Assembly (NCBI RefSeq): GCF_014648415.1
Contig: NZ_BMRB01000002.1
Coordinates: 1,199,260-1,263,259, forward strand
Source of the DNA: Actinokineospora fastidiosa
GTDB taxonomy: Bacteria; Actinomycetota; Actinomycetes; Mycobacteriales; Pseudonocardiaceae
Length of the DNA stretch: 64,000 nt
Direction of reading: 5' to 3'
Shown: positions 18,063-26,229 of the stretch, in pieces
Position numbering within the stretch: the first letter of the stretch is position 1
Layout of the letters: every line of letters starts with the position of its first letter
Made by a program: the position numbers and the translations under genes
Notes under the pieces: model-generated
Databases searched by the model: none
The model's input: only the letters and a program-made list of their open reading frames with translations
Told to the model about the DNA's origin: nothing

Positions 18063-19034
18063 ATGGACGCGATGCTGGAGCCGGTCGGCATGGGCCGGGC
18101 CGAGAGCGCGCTGTACGTCGCGCTGATCGACACCCCGCACCTGACGCTCCCCGAACTCGCCGCGCGGACGCACCACTCGACCGCGCAGGTGCGCCGCCCG
18201 CTGGCGCGGCTGCTGGACAGCGGGCTGGTCACCCGGCTGGCGGGCACGCCAGCCCGGTACGTGCCCGCGCCGCCGGAGGTCGCCATCGACGCGCTCGTGG
18301 TGCGCCGCAGGCAGGAGCTGGAGAACCTGCGGGTGGCCGCCCGCGACCTCGGCCGCCGCCTCGACGCCGCGCCCAGCGGCCGGGCCGCCGAGCTGATCGA
18401 GCTCGTCGAGGGCGAGGAGGCGGTGCGCCAGCAGCTGGCGCGCATCCAGCTGAGCGCGGAGCAGGAGGTGTGCATTGTGGACTGCCCGCCGTACATGACC
18501 GGCAGGCCGATGGACAACCCGCCGGAGTGGCAGGCGCTGGCCCGCGGCGTGGTCTACCGCTCGATCTACCACACGCCCGCGATCGCCGACCACGGCCGCA
18601 TCGCCGAGATCCGCCGCTACATGGCCGCGGGCGAGCAGGCCCGCGCCCTGCCCGACATCCACATGAAGATGACCATTGTGGACAGCCGGATCGCGCTCAT
18701 CCCGCTCAGCTTCGACGCCGCCGAGACCGGCGTGCGGATCATCGTGCACCAGTCGCCGCTGCTCAGCGCGCTGGTGGCGTGCTTCGACATGCTGTGGGAG
18801 CGGGCCACCCCGCTCGGCCCCGATGCGGGCAGGACCCCGATGACCGAGCCGAGCGAGACCGACCGGCAGATCCTCACCATGCTCGCGGCGGGCATGAAGG
18901 ACAAGGCCATCGCCCGTGCGCTCGACATCGCCGAGCGCACGGTCACCCGCAGGCTGACCGAGCTGATGAACACCCTGGACGCGACGACCCGCTTCCAGGC
19001 CGCCCTGCAGGCCAGCAGGCGCGGCTGGCTCTGA
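18063..19034 (+). CDS. TrmB-like transcriptional regulator with C-terminal LuxR-type HTH
   Basis: 323 residues. The N-terminus has a TrmB-type winged helix (LPELAARTHHSTAQVRRPLA; LLDSGLVTRLAGTPARYV) and a short helical linker. The centre resembles the phospholipase-D-like sensor domain of TrmB relatives (YRSIYHTPAI; DIHMKMTIVDSRIALIPL). The C-terminus is a GerE/LuxR helix-turn-helix (DRQILTMLAAGMKDKAIARA; AERTVTRRLTELM). Such double-HTH regulators are frequent in actinomycetes beside secreted proteins. It is divergent from the subtilisin gene, which is a plausible target. Confidence 0.82.
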   Translation: MDAMLEPVGMGRAESALYVALIDTPHLTLPELAARTHHSTAQVRRPLARLLDSGLVTRLAGTPARYVPAPPEVAIDALVVRRRQELENLRVAARDLGRRLDAAPSGRAAELIELVEGEEAVRQQLARIQLSAEQEVCIVDCPPYMTGRPMDNPPEWQALARGVVYRSIYHTPAIADHGRIAEIRRYMAAGEQARALPDIHMKMTIVDSRIALIPLSFDAAETGVRIIVHQSPLLSALVACFDMLWERATPLGPDAGRTPMTEPSETDRQILTMLAAGMKDKAIARALDIAERTVTRRLTELMNTLDATTRFQAALQASRRGWL

Positions 19035-19037
19035 GCG

Positions 19038-19445
19038 CTACCCGGCCCAGGGACCGACGCCGCCCACGCGCTCGACGCGGTAGCGCACCACGTAGCCGGG
19101 CCCCTTGGGCGCGGGGAACTCCGCGTCCGGGGCCATGTAGACCTTCGCGAGCCGGTCGAGCAGGTCCCAGGCGTCGTCGCGCGCCTCGACGGTGGCCCGC
19201 GCCCGCACCACGGCGTACTCGTTGAGGAAGACGCCGGGGTCGCGCGGGGCGTCGAAGGAGAGCACGACCCTCGGGTCCCGCCGGATGTTGCGCAGCTTCA
19301 CGTACCAGGACATGTGGCCGCTGACGAGGTCGTCGCCGTCCATGCCGATCCAGATGACCGAGACCTGCGGGCTCCCGTCGGGGTTGATGGTGCTGAGGTG
19401 GGCCATCGGACCGGCGGCGATGAGCGCGCGCAATTCAGGTGACAT
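19038..19445 (-). CDS. PPOX-class F420/FMN-dependent protein
   Basis: 135 residues with the split-barrel pattern of the pyridoxamine 5'-phosphate oxidase family: MAHLSTINPDGSPQVSVIWI, YVKLRNIRRDPRVVLSFDA and the tail YVVRYRVERVGGVGPW. Related mycobacterial proteins bind F420 and reduce varied small substrates. ATG at 19445 lies in a short palindrome GGTGACATGTCACC, which may be a regulatory site. It ends three bases from the convergent TrmB-like gene. The substrate is unknown. Confidence 0.82.
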   Translation of the reverse strand: MSPELRALIAAGPMAHLSTINPDGSPQVSVIWIGMDGDDLVSGHMSWYVKLRNIRRDPRVVLSFDAPRDPGVFLNEYAVVRARATVEARDDAWDLLDRLAKVYMAPDAEFPAPKGPGYVVRYRVERVGGVGPWAG

Positions 19446-19478
19446 GTCACCATCCTGCCCGAGGACGGCCCACCAAGA

Positions 19479-20126
19479 TCAGATGTTCCGCAGGACGGAC
19501 ACCACGATGCCGAGGATGACCGCGTCGTCGCCGTCGATCGGGTCGTACGCGGGGTTGCACGGGTCGAGGTAGACGTGGCCGCCTCGGCGGCGGAGGACCT
19601 TGACCGTCGCGTCGCCGTCGATCATGGCGGCGACGATCTGGCCGGTGTGCGCCTCGGGCTGGCTGCGGACGACCACGATGTCGCCGTCGCAGATGGCGGC
19701 GTCGACCATCGAGTCGCCGCGCACGCGCAGGCCGAAGACGGTCCCCCGGCCGGTCAGCTCGGCGGGCAGCCGCAGGACGTCGTCCACGTGCTCGTCGGCG
19801 GTGATGGGCACGCCCGCGGCGATGTCGCCGACCACCGGCACCGCCACCGAGCCGTCGGGCCCCGCCTGCTCGGACGACCCCAGGAACAGCCGGACGTCGA
19901 TCGGCCGGGACACCGCGCGCGAGCGCCGGATGAACCCGCGCTCCTCCAGGCTCGCCAGGTGCCGCGACACCGACGACGTCGAGCGCAGGCCCACGGCGTC
20001 GCCGAGCTCGCGGGTGCTCGGCGAGTACCCGTGCTCGCGCACCCAGTCCCGCACCGCGGCCAGGATCTGCCGCTGCCGGGGCGGCAGGGTGGAGGTGTCG
20101 AGGTGGTCGAGCTCGTCGAAGGTCAC
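19479..20126 (-). CDS. lexA: LexA-family repressor
   Basis: 215 residues from GTG 20126. The N-terminal LexA winged helix has GYSPSTRELGDAVGLRSTSS (about 33-52). The self-cleavage site is Ala104-Gly105 in GDIAAGVPITADE, with the Ser139/Lys176 dyad in RGDSMVDAAI and DATVKVLRR. It is therefore cleavable by RecA-type stimulation. I see no Gram-positive SOS box (CGAAC-N4-GTTCG) in the 195 bases upstream, and the usual neighbours of the housekeeping lexA are missing. A second LexA paralogue controlling another regulon is possible. Confidence 0.85.
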   Translation of the reverse strand: MTFDELDHLDTSTLPPRQRQILAAVRDWVREHGYSPSTRELGDAVGLRSTSSVSRHLASLEERGFIRRSRAVSRPIDVRLFLGSSEQAGPDGSVAVPVVGDIAAGVPITADEHVDDVLRLPAELTGRGTVFGLRVRGDSMVDAAICDGDIVVVRSQPEAHTGQIVAAMIDGDATVKVLRRRGGHVYLDPCNPAYDPIDGDDAVILGIVVSVLRNI

Positions 20127-20288
20127 CGGCGGATCGTATCGAGCGCGTCCGCCGTCCGAGGACGTCACCCGATGGGGAACGTGCACCTAGGACACACCGG
20201 CGCTCCCGGTCCGAATGGTTCAGACCCTTGCCCGGCGCTGGCCCGCGCTCCTAACATCAACACCTCGCGTTGCCCTGGATAAAACGCA

Positions 20289-20307
20289 TGTTGCGGTCTG
20301 CGCAACA
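20289..20307. promoter_or_regulatory. Perfect inverted repeat before the sugar ABC operon
   Basis: TGTTGCG (20289-20295), a five-base spacer GTCTG and CGCAACA (20301-20307) form an exact 7-bp-arm repeat ending 14 bases before the binding-protein ATG. It would cover the ribosome site or early transcript and looks like an operator for a LacI- or GntR-type regulator, not encoded nearby. A second near-palindrome GTCCGAA-TGG-TTCAGAC lies at 20209-20225. Confidence 0.55.
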
Positions 20308-20321
20308 GGATGGGGGTCGGG

Positions 20322-21605
20322 ATGCGGCTGAGGCACTTGGTCTTCGCGGCGGCGGTGGCACTGGTGGCGGCCTGCGCCCCCGTGCAGTCGGGGCCCGCGG
20401 ACGCGGGCGGGGACGAGCGGTCGGGGCAGCTGCGGGTGTGGCTGTTCGACGAGGTGAACCGGGACGCGAAGGACGCCGTGGTGCGGGCAGCGGTGGCCGA
20501 GTTCGAGGGGTCGCACCCCGGGGTCACCGTGGACGTGCAGTACATCCAGGTGCAGACCAGGGCGGAGCGGTTCAAGGCGGCGTTCAGCGATCCCAAGAGC
20601 GCGCCCGACGTCGCCGAGTTCGGCAACACCGACCTCGCCGGGTTCGTCGCGGCGGGCGGGTTCGCCGACGTGAGCGCCGACGTCGCCGGGTGGGCGGAGG
20701 GCAAGGACCTGCTGCCGTCCGTGCTGGACACCGCCCGGGTCGACGGGAAGCTGTACGGCGTGCCGTGGTTCGTCGGCGTGCGCGCGCTCTACTACCGCAC
20801 CGACGTGTTCGCCGAGCTGGGCGTCGAGCCGCCCGCCACGCTCGGCGAGATCGCCCCGCTGGCGCGGAGGATCCGCGCCGCCAAGCCGGACATGCTGGGC
20901 ATCTCCGTCGGCGGCAAGTACGTCTACGGCGCGCTGCCCTTCGTCTGGGCGAACGGCGGCGACATCGCCAAGCGCGATGGCGCCGCCTTCGTCTCCACTG
21001 TGGACAGCGCGGAGGCCAAGGCCGGATGGGCGCAGTACACCGAGTTGCTGAGCGACGACATCTGCCCGCCGCAGGCGTGCGCGGGCAACGGCGGCGACGC
21101 CAGCGTGGAGGCGTTCCGCGCGGGCAAGGCCGCGATGACGATCGGCGGCGACTTCAACCGCAAGTCCGTCGACGCCAGCGCCGCGGCGGGCAAGTACGCC
21201 GTCGTCCCGCTGCCGGGCACGACCGAGGGCTCCATCGCCCCGGCCTTCGCGGGCGGCAACCTGCTGGGCGTGTTGAGCGGCACCGGGCGGCGCACGCTCG
21301 CCGCGGAGTTCGTCCAGGTGCTGGCGGGCAAGAAGTACCAGCGCGAGATGTACGAGGCGATGGGCAACCTGCCGACCTTCGCCGACGTGCAGCGCGAGGT
21401 CGCCGAGTCCGACGCGTTCCTCGCGCCGTTCATCGCGACGCTGGAGAACGGCACCCGGTTCGTCCCGGTGACCCCGGCGTGGGCGAAGATCGACGCCCAG
21501 GCCGTGCTGCCGACGCTGATCCAGCAGGTGGCGACCGGCGCGCAGGACGTCGACACGGCGGCGGCGGCCGCGGCCGAGGCGATGAACGCCGCCTTCGCCT
21601 CGTGA
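20322..21605 (+). CDS. Sugar ABC transporter substrate-binding lipoprotein
   Basis: 427 residues from ATG 20322, preceded by GGGGGTCGGG; an ATG 12 bases upstream is less well placed. Lipobox VAAC puts the lipidated Cys at 18. The mature protein is a family 1 extracellular solute-binding protein (VWLFDEVNRDAKD; SAPDVAEFGNTDLAGFVAAGGF; LYGVPWFVGVRALYYRTDVF; AFRAGKAAMTIGGDFNRK). The ligand is probably an oligosaccharide, by family. The stop overlaps the first permease start (GTGA). Confidence 0.9.
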   Translation: MRLRHLVFAAAVALVAACAPVQSGPADAGGDERSGQLRVWLFDEVNRDAKDAVVRAAVAEFEGSHPGVTVDVQYIQVQTRAERFKAAFSDPKSAPDVAEFGNTDLAGFVAAGGFADVSADVAGWAEGKDLLPSVLDTARVDGKLYGVPWFVGVRALYYRTDVFAELGVEPPATLGEIAPLARRIRAAKPDMLGISVGGKYVYGALPFVWANGGDIAKRDGAAFVSTVDSAEAKAGWAQYTELLSDDICPPQACAGNGGDASVEAFRAGKAAMTIGGDFNRKSVDASAAAGKYAVVPLPGTTEGSIAPAFAGGNLLGVLSGTGRRTLAAEFVQVLAGKKYQREMYEAMGNLPTFADVQREVAESDAFLAPFIATLENGTRFVPVTPAWAKIDAQAVLPTLIQQVATGAQDVDTAAAAAAEAMNAAFAS

Positions 21606-22483
21606 GGGCGGGGCAGGGGCGCGCCGCCTACGCCTACCTCGCCCCGGCCCTGCTGGTCCTGATCGGCCTGCTCGGCTACCCGGTCTACCAACTGGTCCTG
21701 ATCTCGCTGCACGACTACGGCCAGGAGCAGGTCAGCGGCGGCGCGCCGGTGGAGTTCCTCGGCCTGGGGAACTATCGGGCGCTGCTGGGCGGAGAGCAGT
21801 TCTGGACGGTGCTGACGCAGACGGTCGGGTTCGCCGCGGTGTGCGTCGGCGGCACGCTGCTGGTCGGCGCCGCGCTCGCGGTGCTGGCCACGCGCGTGCG
21901 GCCGTGGGCGCGGACGGTGCTGTTCCTTGCCGCGCTCGGGGCGTGGGCGACGCCCGCGGTGGCCGGGTCGACGATCTGGCTGTTCCTGTTCGACGCCAAC
22001 CTCGGGTTCGTCAACGAGGTGCTGGGCACCACCGGGTTCTCCTGGACCTACGGGCGGTGGACGGCGTTCGGGCTGGTCGCCGCGCAGGTGATCTGGTGCT
22101 CGTTCCCGTTCGTCATGATCACCCTGTACGCGGGCATCCGGGCGATCCCGGCCGAGGTGCTGGAGGCCGCCGCGCTCGACGGCGCCTCGACGCGGCGGAT
22201 CGCGCTCAGCGTGATGCTGCCGCTGCTGCGCCCGATCCTGCTGGTGGTGACCATCCAGTCGATCATCTGGGACTTCAAGGTGTTCACGCAGATCTACATC
22301 ATGACCGGCGGGGGCGGGATCGCGGGCCGCAACCTGGTGCTCAACGTCTACGCCTACCAGCAGGCGTTCGCCGCCAGCGAGTACGGGCTGGGGGCGGCGA
22401 TCGGCGTGGTGATGACCGCGCTGCTGCTGCTGTTCACCCTGGGGTACCTGCGGGCCCTGCGCCGGTCGGGGGAGGCGCTGTGA
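21602..22483 (+). CDS. Sugar ABC transporter permease (MalF/UgpA-like)
   Basis: 293 residues with six membrane segments (YLAPALLVLIGLLGYPVYQL near the start; VVMTALLLLFTLGYL at the end). The cytoplasmic EAA loop reads EVLEAAALDGASTRRIALSV, the contact site for the ATPase. GTG at 21602 overlaps the previous stop, and the stop overlaps the next GTG, so the three genes are translationally coupled. The operon has no ATPase; such actinomycete importers usually share the MsiK-type ATPase encoded elsewhere. Confidence 0.9.
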   Translation: MRAGQGRAAYAYLAPALLVLIGLLGYPVYQLVLISLHDYGQEQVSGGAPVEFLGLGNYRALLGGEQFWTVLTQTVGFAAVCVGGTLLVGAALAVLATRVRPWARTVLFLAALGAWATPAVAGSTIWLFLFDANLGFVNEVLGTTGFSWTYGRWTAFGLVAAQVIWCSFPFVMITLYAGIRAIPAEVLEAAALDGASTRRIALSVMLPLLRPILLVVTIQSIIWDFKVFTQIYIMTGGGGIAGRNLVLNVYAYQQAFAASEYGLGAAIGVVMTALLLLFTLGYLRALRRSGEAL

Positions 22484-23313
22484 GGCGGGGTGTCGCGGAC
22501 GCGGTGACGGTGGTGATCGCCGCCGTCGTGGCGTTCCCGCTGTACTGGATGGTGCTCACCGCGCTGAAGCCCGACGACGAGGTGATCTCCGCCGAGCCGC
22601 GGCCGTGGACCCTGCGGCCGACCCTGGACAGCTTCCTGCGCGCGCTGACCGTGGAGGACTTCGGGCGGTACCTGGCCAACAGCGTGGTGGTCGCCGTCGC
22701 GGTGGTGGCGCTGAGCATGGTCATGGCGTTCCTCGCCGCGACCGCGCTGACCCGCTTCCGGTTCCGCGGCCGCACCACGATGCTGATCATGCTGCTGGTC
22801 GTGCAGATGGTGCCGGTGGAGGCGCTGACCGTCCCGCTGTTCTTCCTCATGCGCTCGGTCGGCGACTCCGTGCCCGCGCTGGGGCTGAACCACCTGGGGT
22901 CGCTGGTGCTGGTGCACCTGGCGTTCAGCCTGCCGTTCGCCATCTGGATGCTGCGCGGGTTCGTGGCGGCGGTCCCGGACGAGTTGGAGGAGGCGGCCAC
23001 GCTGGACGGCGCGAGCCGGTTCCGGTTCCTCTGGCAGGTGCTGTTCCCCTTGGTGGCCCCCGGCCTGGTCGCGACCAGCGTGCTGTCGTTCATCCACGCG
23101 TGGAACGACTTCCTGTTCGCCAAGACGTTCATCATCTCCGACGCGGACAACCAGACGCTCCCGCTGGCGCTGCAGGTGTTCCTCAAGCCGGACCAGAACG
23201 ACTGGGGCGCGATCATGGCCGGGTCGACGCTGATGACGATCCCGGTGCTGGTGTTCTTCATCCTCGTCCAACGCCATCTGGCAGCGGGCCTGGGCGGCGC
23301 GGTGAAGTCGTGA
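22480..23313 (+). CDS. Sugar ABC transporter permease (MalG/UgpE-like)
   Basis: 277 residues, six membrane segments, and the EAA loop DELEEAATLDGASRFRFLWQ followed by VLFPLVAPGLVATSV. Features of the MalG side are FPLYWMVLTALKPDDEVIS near the start and FIHAWNDFLFAKTFI. GTG at 22480 is coupled to the upstream permease. It ends the operon; the next gene starts after 53 bases with its own ribosome site. The heterodimeric channel would be completed by the preceding permease. Confidence 0.9.
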   Translation: MRRGVADAVTVVIAAVVAFPLYWMVLTALKPDDEVISAEPRPWTLRPTLDSFLRALTVEDFGRYLANSVVVAVAVVALSMVMAFLAATALTRFRFRGRTTMLIMLLVVQMVPVEALTVPLFFLMRSVGDSVPALGLNHLGSLVLVHLAFSLPFAIWMLRGFVAAVPDELEEAATLDGASRFRFLWQVLFPLVAPGLVATSVLSFIHAWNDFLFAKTFIISDADNQTLPLALQVFLKPDQNDWGAIMAGSTLMTIPVLVFFILVQRHLAAGLGGAVKS

Positions 23314-23366
23314 GGATTGTCGGTCGGCGCCGATAGCCTCCCGCCATCCACACAGGAGGAGGAACC

Positions 23367-23813
23367 ATGGGCGCGTCCGGCTGGGACTACTACACCGACT
23401 ACGACCCCGATCCGCGGGCCGTCCTGGCCCGCCTGCACGAGCGCGTGCTGGCCGAGGGCGACTACTACTGGGCCGACGACGACGTGCCCAGGCCCGCGAC
23501 GCGCGCGGAGCTGCACTCCTTATACGAGGCGCACGAGCACCTCGCCGAGGAGGGCACCCACTCCATCCTGGACATCGACCGGATCGCGCCCGCCGGGACG
23601 CGCGACGACTTCGGCACGATCGTGGCGCTGTCGCCGGAGCGGCTGCGCGCGGCGCTGGGCACCGAGCGGCCCACCCGGGCGCAGTTCGACGCGGTGTACC
23701 GGGGCGGCGCGGACCTCCTCGACGACTTCCCGCGCTGGAGCGGCCGGTGCGCCGTCCTCTACGACGACGACGCCCCGGCGCAGATCGTCCTCTGGGGGTA
23801 CTCCGGCGATTAG
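23367..23813 (+). CDS. Hypothetical acidic protein
   Basis: 148 residues starting at ATG 23367 with AGGAGGA just upstream. It is rich in Asp, Tyr and Arg (WDYYTDYDPDPRAVLARLHE; YYWADDDVPRPATRAEL) with no signal peptide or membrane segment. The pattern recalls small soluble proteins found singly in actinomycete genomes, but I know no function. It lies downstream of the sugar permeases with a 53-base gap and is convergent with the Vps62-like lipoprotein gene three bases away. Confidence 0.65.
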   Translation: MGASGWDYYTDYDPDPRAVLARLHERVLAEGDYYWADDDVPRPATRAELHSLYEAHEHLAEEGTHSILDIDRIAPAGTRDDFGTIVALSPERLRAALGTERPTRAQFDAVYRGGADLLDDFPRWSGRCAVLYDDDAPAQIVLWGYSGD

Positions 23814-23816
23814 CGG

Positions 23817-26144
23817 CTATCCGCGGACGAGGTCGGCGGTGATCGGGCCGGGGCGGCGGTCGGGGACGAAGCGGTAGCTCAGGCCGGTCGGGGTGGCGGT
23901 GATCGTGGTGTGGCCCGCCGTGCGGCAGCGCTCGCTCCGGTCGGCCGGGTCCGGCTCGCGGGTCTCGCGCAGCACGATCGCCTCCTGGGTCGAGCGCTCC
24001 AGTTTCAGCGACCCCGTGCAGCCCAGGCCCGGGTAGCTCGCCGTGCCCACGGCCTCGCCGAATCCGCCCTGTCTGATCGTGATCTCGGCGGAGTAGTCCA
24101 CGGCGCGCGGGTCCTGGGCGCCCATCGGGTCCTGCACGCGCTCGGCCTTCCACGTGCCCACCCAGTCCTTCGGCACGCGGCCGACCTGCTCGGTGCACGG
24201 CGACGTGCTCAGCAGGGCGGACATGTCGCGCTTCGGGTACGGGCCGAGGATGCCGCTGTTGTAGCTGATCAGACCCATGTCGCCCCACCAGCCCCGGTAG
24301 CCGTACCAGGGCTGCGTCCGCAGGTCGCGCACGTCGGTCCAGGTCGGCCAGCGGATCTGCCTGCGGGTCGAGTCGGTGCCGAGCTGCTGGCCGTCGGTGC
24401 GGGAGAAGTCGCCCTCGAACGCGTAGGACGCGTGCGAGCCCTTCGCGGAGAGCACCACGGGACGGCCCTCGTGGGTGTCCAGGCGGTCCCAGACGACCTG
24501 GCAGGCGGGCACGTTGTGCTTGGAGAACGCCACGCCGGTCGCGCGGTCGCCGTCGACCTGCACGCCGACGCGCTCCCAGTCGGCCTCGTGCTTGTTGTTG
24601 AAGTCGTTGTAGGCGTAGAAGAACCAGTACACGTACACGCCCCGGCCCGGCCGGTCCCCCGGCCAGTACTCCCAGTACACCGGCGCCGTCACCACGCCGT
24701 CGACGGGCTTGTTGCCGTCCCGCGCGTCGTCGTCGTCGAGGTCGAGGATGAAGCCCTTGCCGCCGCCTTCCTTAACCACCACGTCGGACCGGTACACGAC
24801 ATCGTCGCGGTGCGGGCAGTCGCGGCTGTCGAGGCGGGCGGCCGGATGGGTGTGCTCGCCGCTGCCCAGCTTGGCCTCGTCCGGGGGCGCGGCGACGAGC
24901 TCGGGGTCCCCGCACGGCGCGCCGTGGTCGAACCGCAGGGTCGAGCGGCGCACGAAGTCCGAGGCGTCGGCGGGGAAGTTCGCCTCGTCCCCGTGCAGCC
25001 ACACCTCCGGGGCGAACCGCTCGGCCATGGCCTGGCTGCCCGGCTCGACGGGGGCCGCGGGCAGCGCCGGGGTCCACAGCCGCTCGACCTCGCTGGCGAG
25101 CGGTTTCCGTTCGCCGTCCACAAGGAACAGCCGCCCGTCGCGGTCCAGCTCGACGGACGTGCCGTTCGCCAGGTCGCGGACGGTGGCCAGGTCGCGGTCG
25201 TCGGTGCGCGTCCAGTCGACGCCGTCGTAGCGCCATTGCTGGCGCGGGAGCAGGTCCGTGCAGGTCGGCCTGCTCAGCGGAGCGCCGGACTCGCACTTCC
25301 AGGTGTGGGCCGTCGTGCGGATCGTGCCGTCCGCTGCCCACCACAGGTCCGACCGGGCGCTGCTCCACGCCGCGTCGCGCACGTCCGGGGACTCCGCGCG
25401 CAGCTGCCGGTCGGTGGTGACCACCTGGGGCGCGGGACTGGTCGGGTCGAACCACACGACGGTCGCGGTCCCGGTCCACGCGCTGGTGGTCCCGGTGGCG
25501 ATGTAGGCGTACACGGGCGCGTCCCGCCAGCCGCGCGGGGTGTACGCGCTGTCGGACGGGCTCCCGATGTCGCCGGTGTTCCCGACGGTGGTGGTGGCGC
25601 CCGTGGCGGGGTCGAACACGACGACGTCGCTGATCGGGCGCGCGCCGTCCGCGACGATCCGGAACTGGACCAGGCGCTCGCCCGCGCCGTCGACGGAGAG
25701 GAGGCCCCTGGCCCCGCCGAGGTCCGGCCGCACCGTCCCGTCGGGGCGCAGGGTGGCGAGGTCGTAGCGGGCCATCTCGGTGGCGCTGTACCCGCCGATG
25801 GCGTAGACCTTCGCGCCCACCACCGCGATGCTGTCGCACTCGCAGCGGGCCGTCGCCATCTCGCCGCTGGTGGTGTCCACCGAGAAGAGGCGGGTCGAGG
25901 TGGCCACGAGCAGCCGGGCGGCGTCCGGGGTCCACTCGGCGTCGGTGACGTACTCGTCGGCGGTCAGGTCGACCTCGGCGATGGTGGCGGAGCCGTGGAC
26001 CACGCGGATGGCGGTGGACGTGGCGTAGGCGAGGACCGGCGGGACCGCCGCCTGCCGGGCGGGGACGGGCTCGGTCCTCGGCGTCGGCGGCGACGTCGTG
26101 CACGCCGCCAGGAGCAGTACCGCGATTCCCGCCAACAGCCGCAT
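23817..26144 (-). CDS. Large lipoprotein: beta-propeller-like N-terminus, Vps62-like domain, C-terminal beta domain
   Basis: 775 residues. Lipobox LAAC with Cys15 implies anchoring on the outer face of the membrane. The first half (about 30-400) shows repeated WD/NHL-like blades (DAEWTPDAARLLVATSTRLF; AWSSARSDLWWAADG). A Vps62/DUF946-type domain follows, with RFAPEVWLHGDEANFPADAS, YVYWFFYAYNDFNNKHEADW and SAKGSHASYAF; its HEADWE-type motif is the family hallmark. The last 100 residues resemble a C-terminal extracellular module seen in actinomycete lipoproteins (ASYPGLGCTGSLKLER). ATG 26144 follows GGGAGG. Function unknown, possibly binding or hydrolysis at the surface. It is divergent from the DJ-1-like gene. 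Confidence 0.75.
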   Translation of the reverse strand: MRLLAGIAVLLLAACTTSPPTPRTEPVPARQAAVPPVLAYATSTAIRVVHGSATIAEVDLTADEYVTDAEWTPDAARLLVATSTRLFSVDTTSGEMATARCECDSIAVVGAKVYAIGGYSATEMARYDLATLRPDGTVRPDLGGARGLLSVDGAGERLVQFRIVADGARPISDVVVFDPATGATTTVGNTGDIGSPSDSAYTPRGWRDAPVYAYIATGTTSAWTGTATVVWFDPTSPAPQVVTTDRQLRAESPDVRDAAWSSARSDLWWAADGTIRTTAHTWKCESGAPLSRPTCTDLLPRQQWRYDGVDWTRTDDRDLATVRDLANGTSVELDRDGRLFLVDGERKPLASEVERLWTPALPAAPVEPGSQAMAERFAPEVWLHGDEANFPADASDFVRRSTLRFDHGAPCGDPELVAAPPDEAKLGSGEHTHPAARLDSRDCPHRDDVVYRSDVVVKEGGGKGFILDLDDDDARDGNKPVDGVVTAPVYWEYWPGDRPGRGVYVYWFFYAYNDFNNKHEADWERVGVQVDGDRATGVAFSKHNVPACQVVWDRLDTHEGRPVVLSAKGSHASYAFEGDFSRTDGQQLGTDSTRRQIRWPTWTDVRDLRTQPWYGYRGWWGDMGLISYNSGILGPYPKRDMSALLSTSPCTEQVGRVPKDWVGTWKAERVQDPMGAQDPRAVDYSAEITIRQGGFGEAVGTASYPGLGCTGSLKLERSTQEAIVLRETREPDPADRSERCRTAGHTTITATPTGLSYRFVPDRRPGPITADLVRG

Positions 26145-26229
26145 AGCGCCTCCCCCAGCGATGTCCAGACCGTACGCCCTCTTCGGGAACTTCGCGGCCG
26201 TTCGGGCCGACTGGGAGGAACAGGAAACG

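Noticed and set aside
19446-20321. SOS box around the LexA-type gene
   Set aside because: No CGAAC-N4-GTTCG-like sequence was found in either flank.
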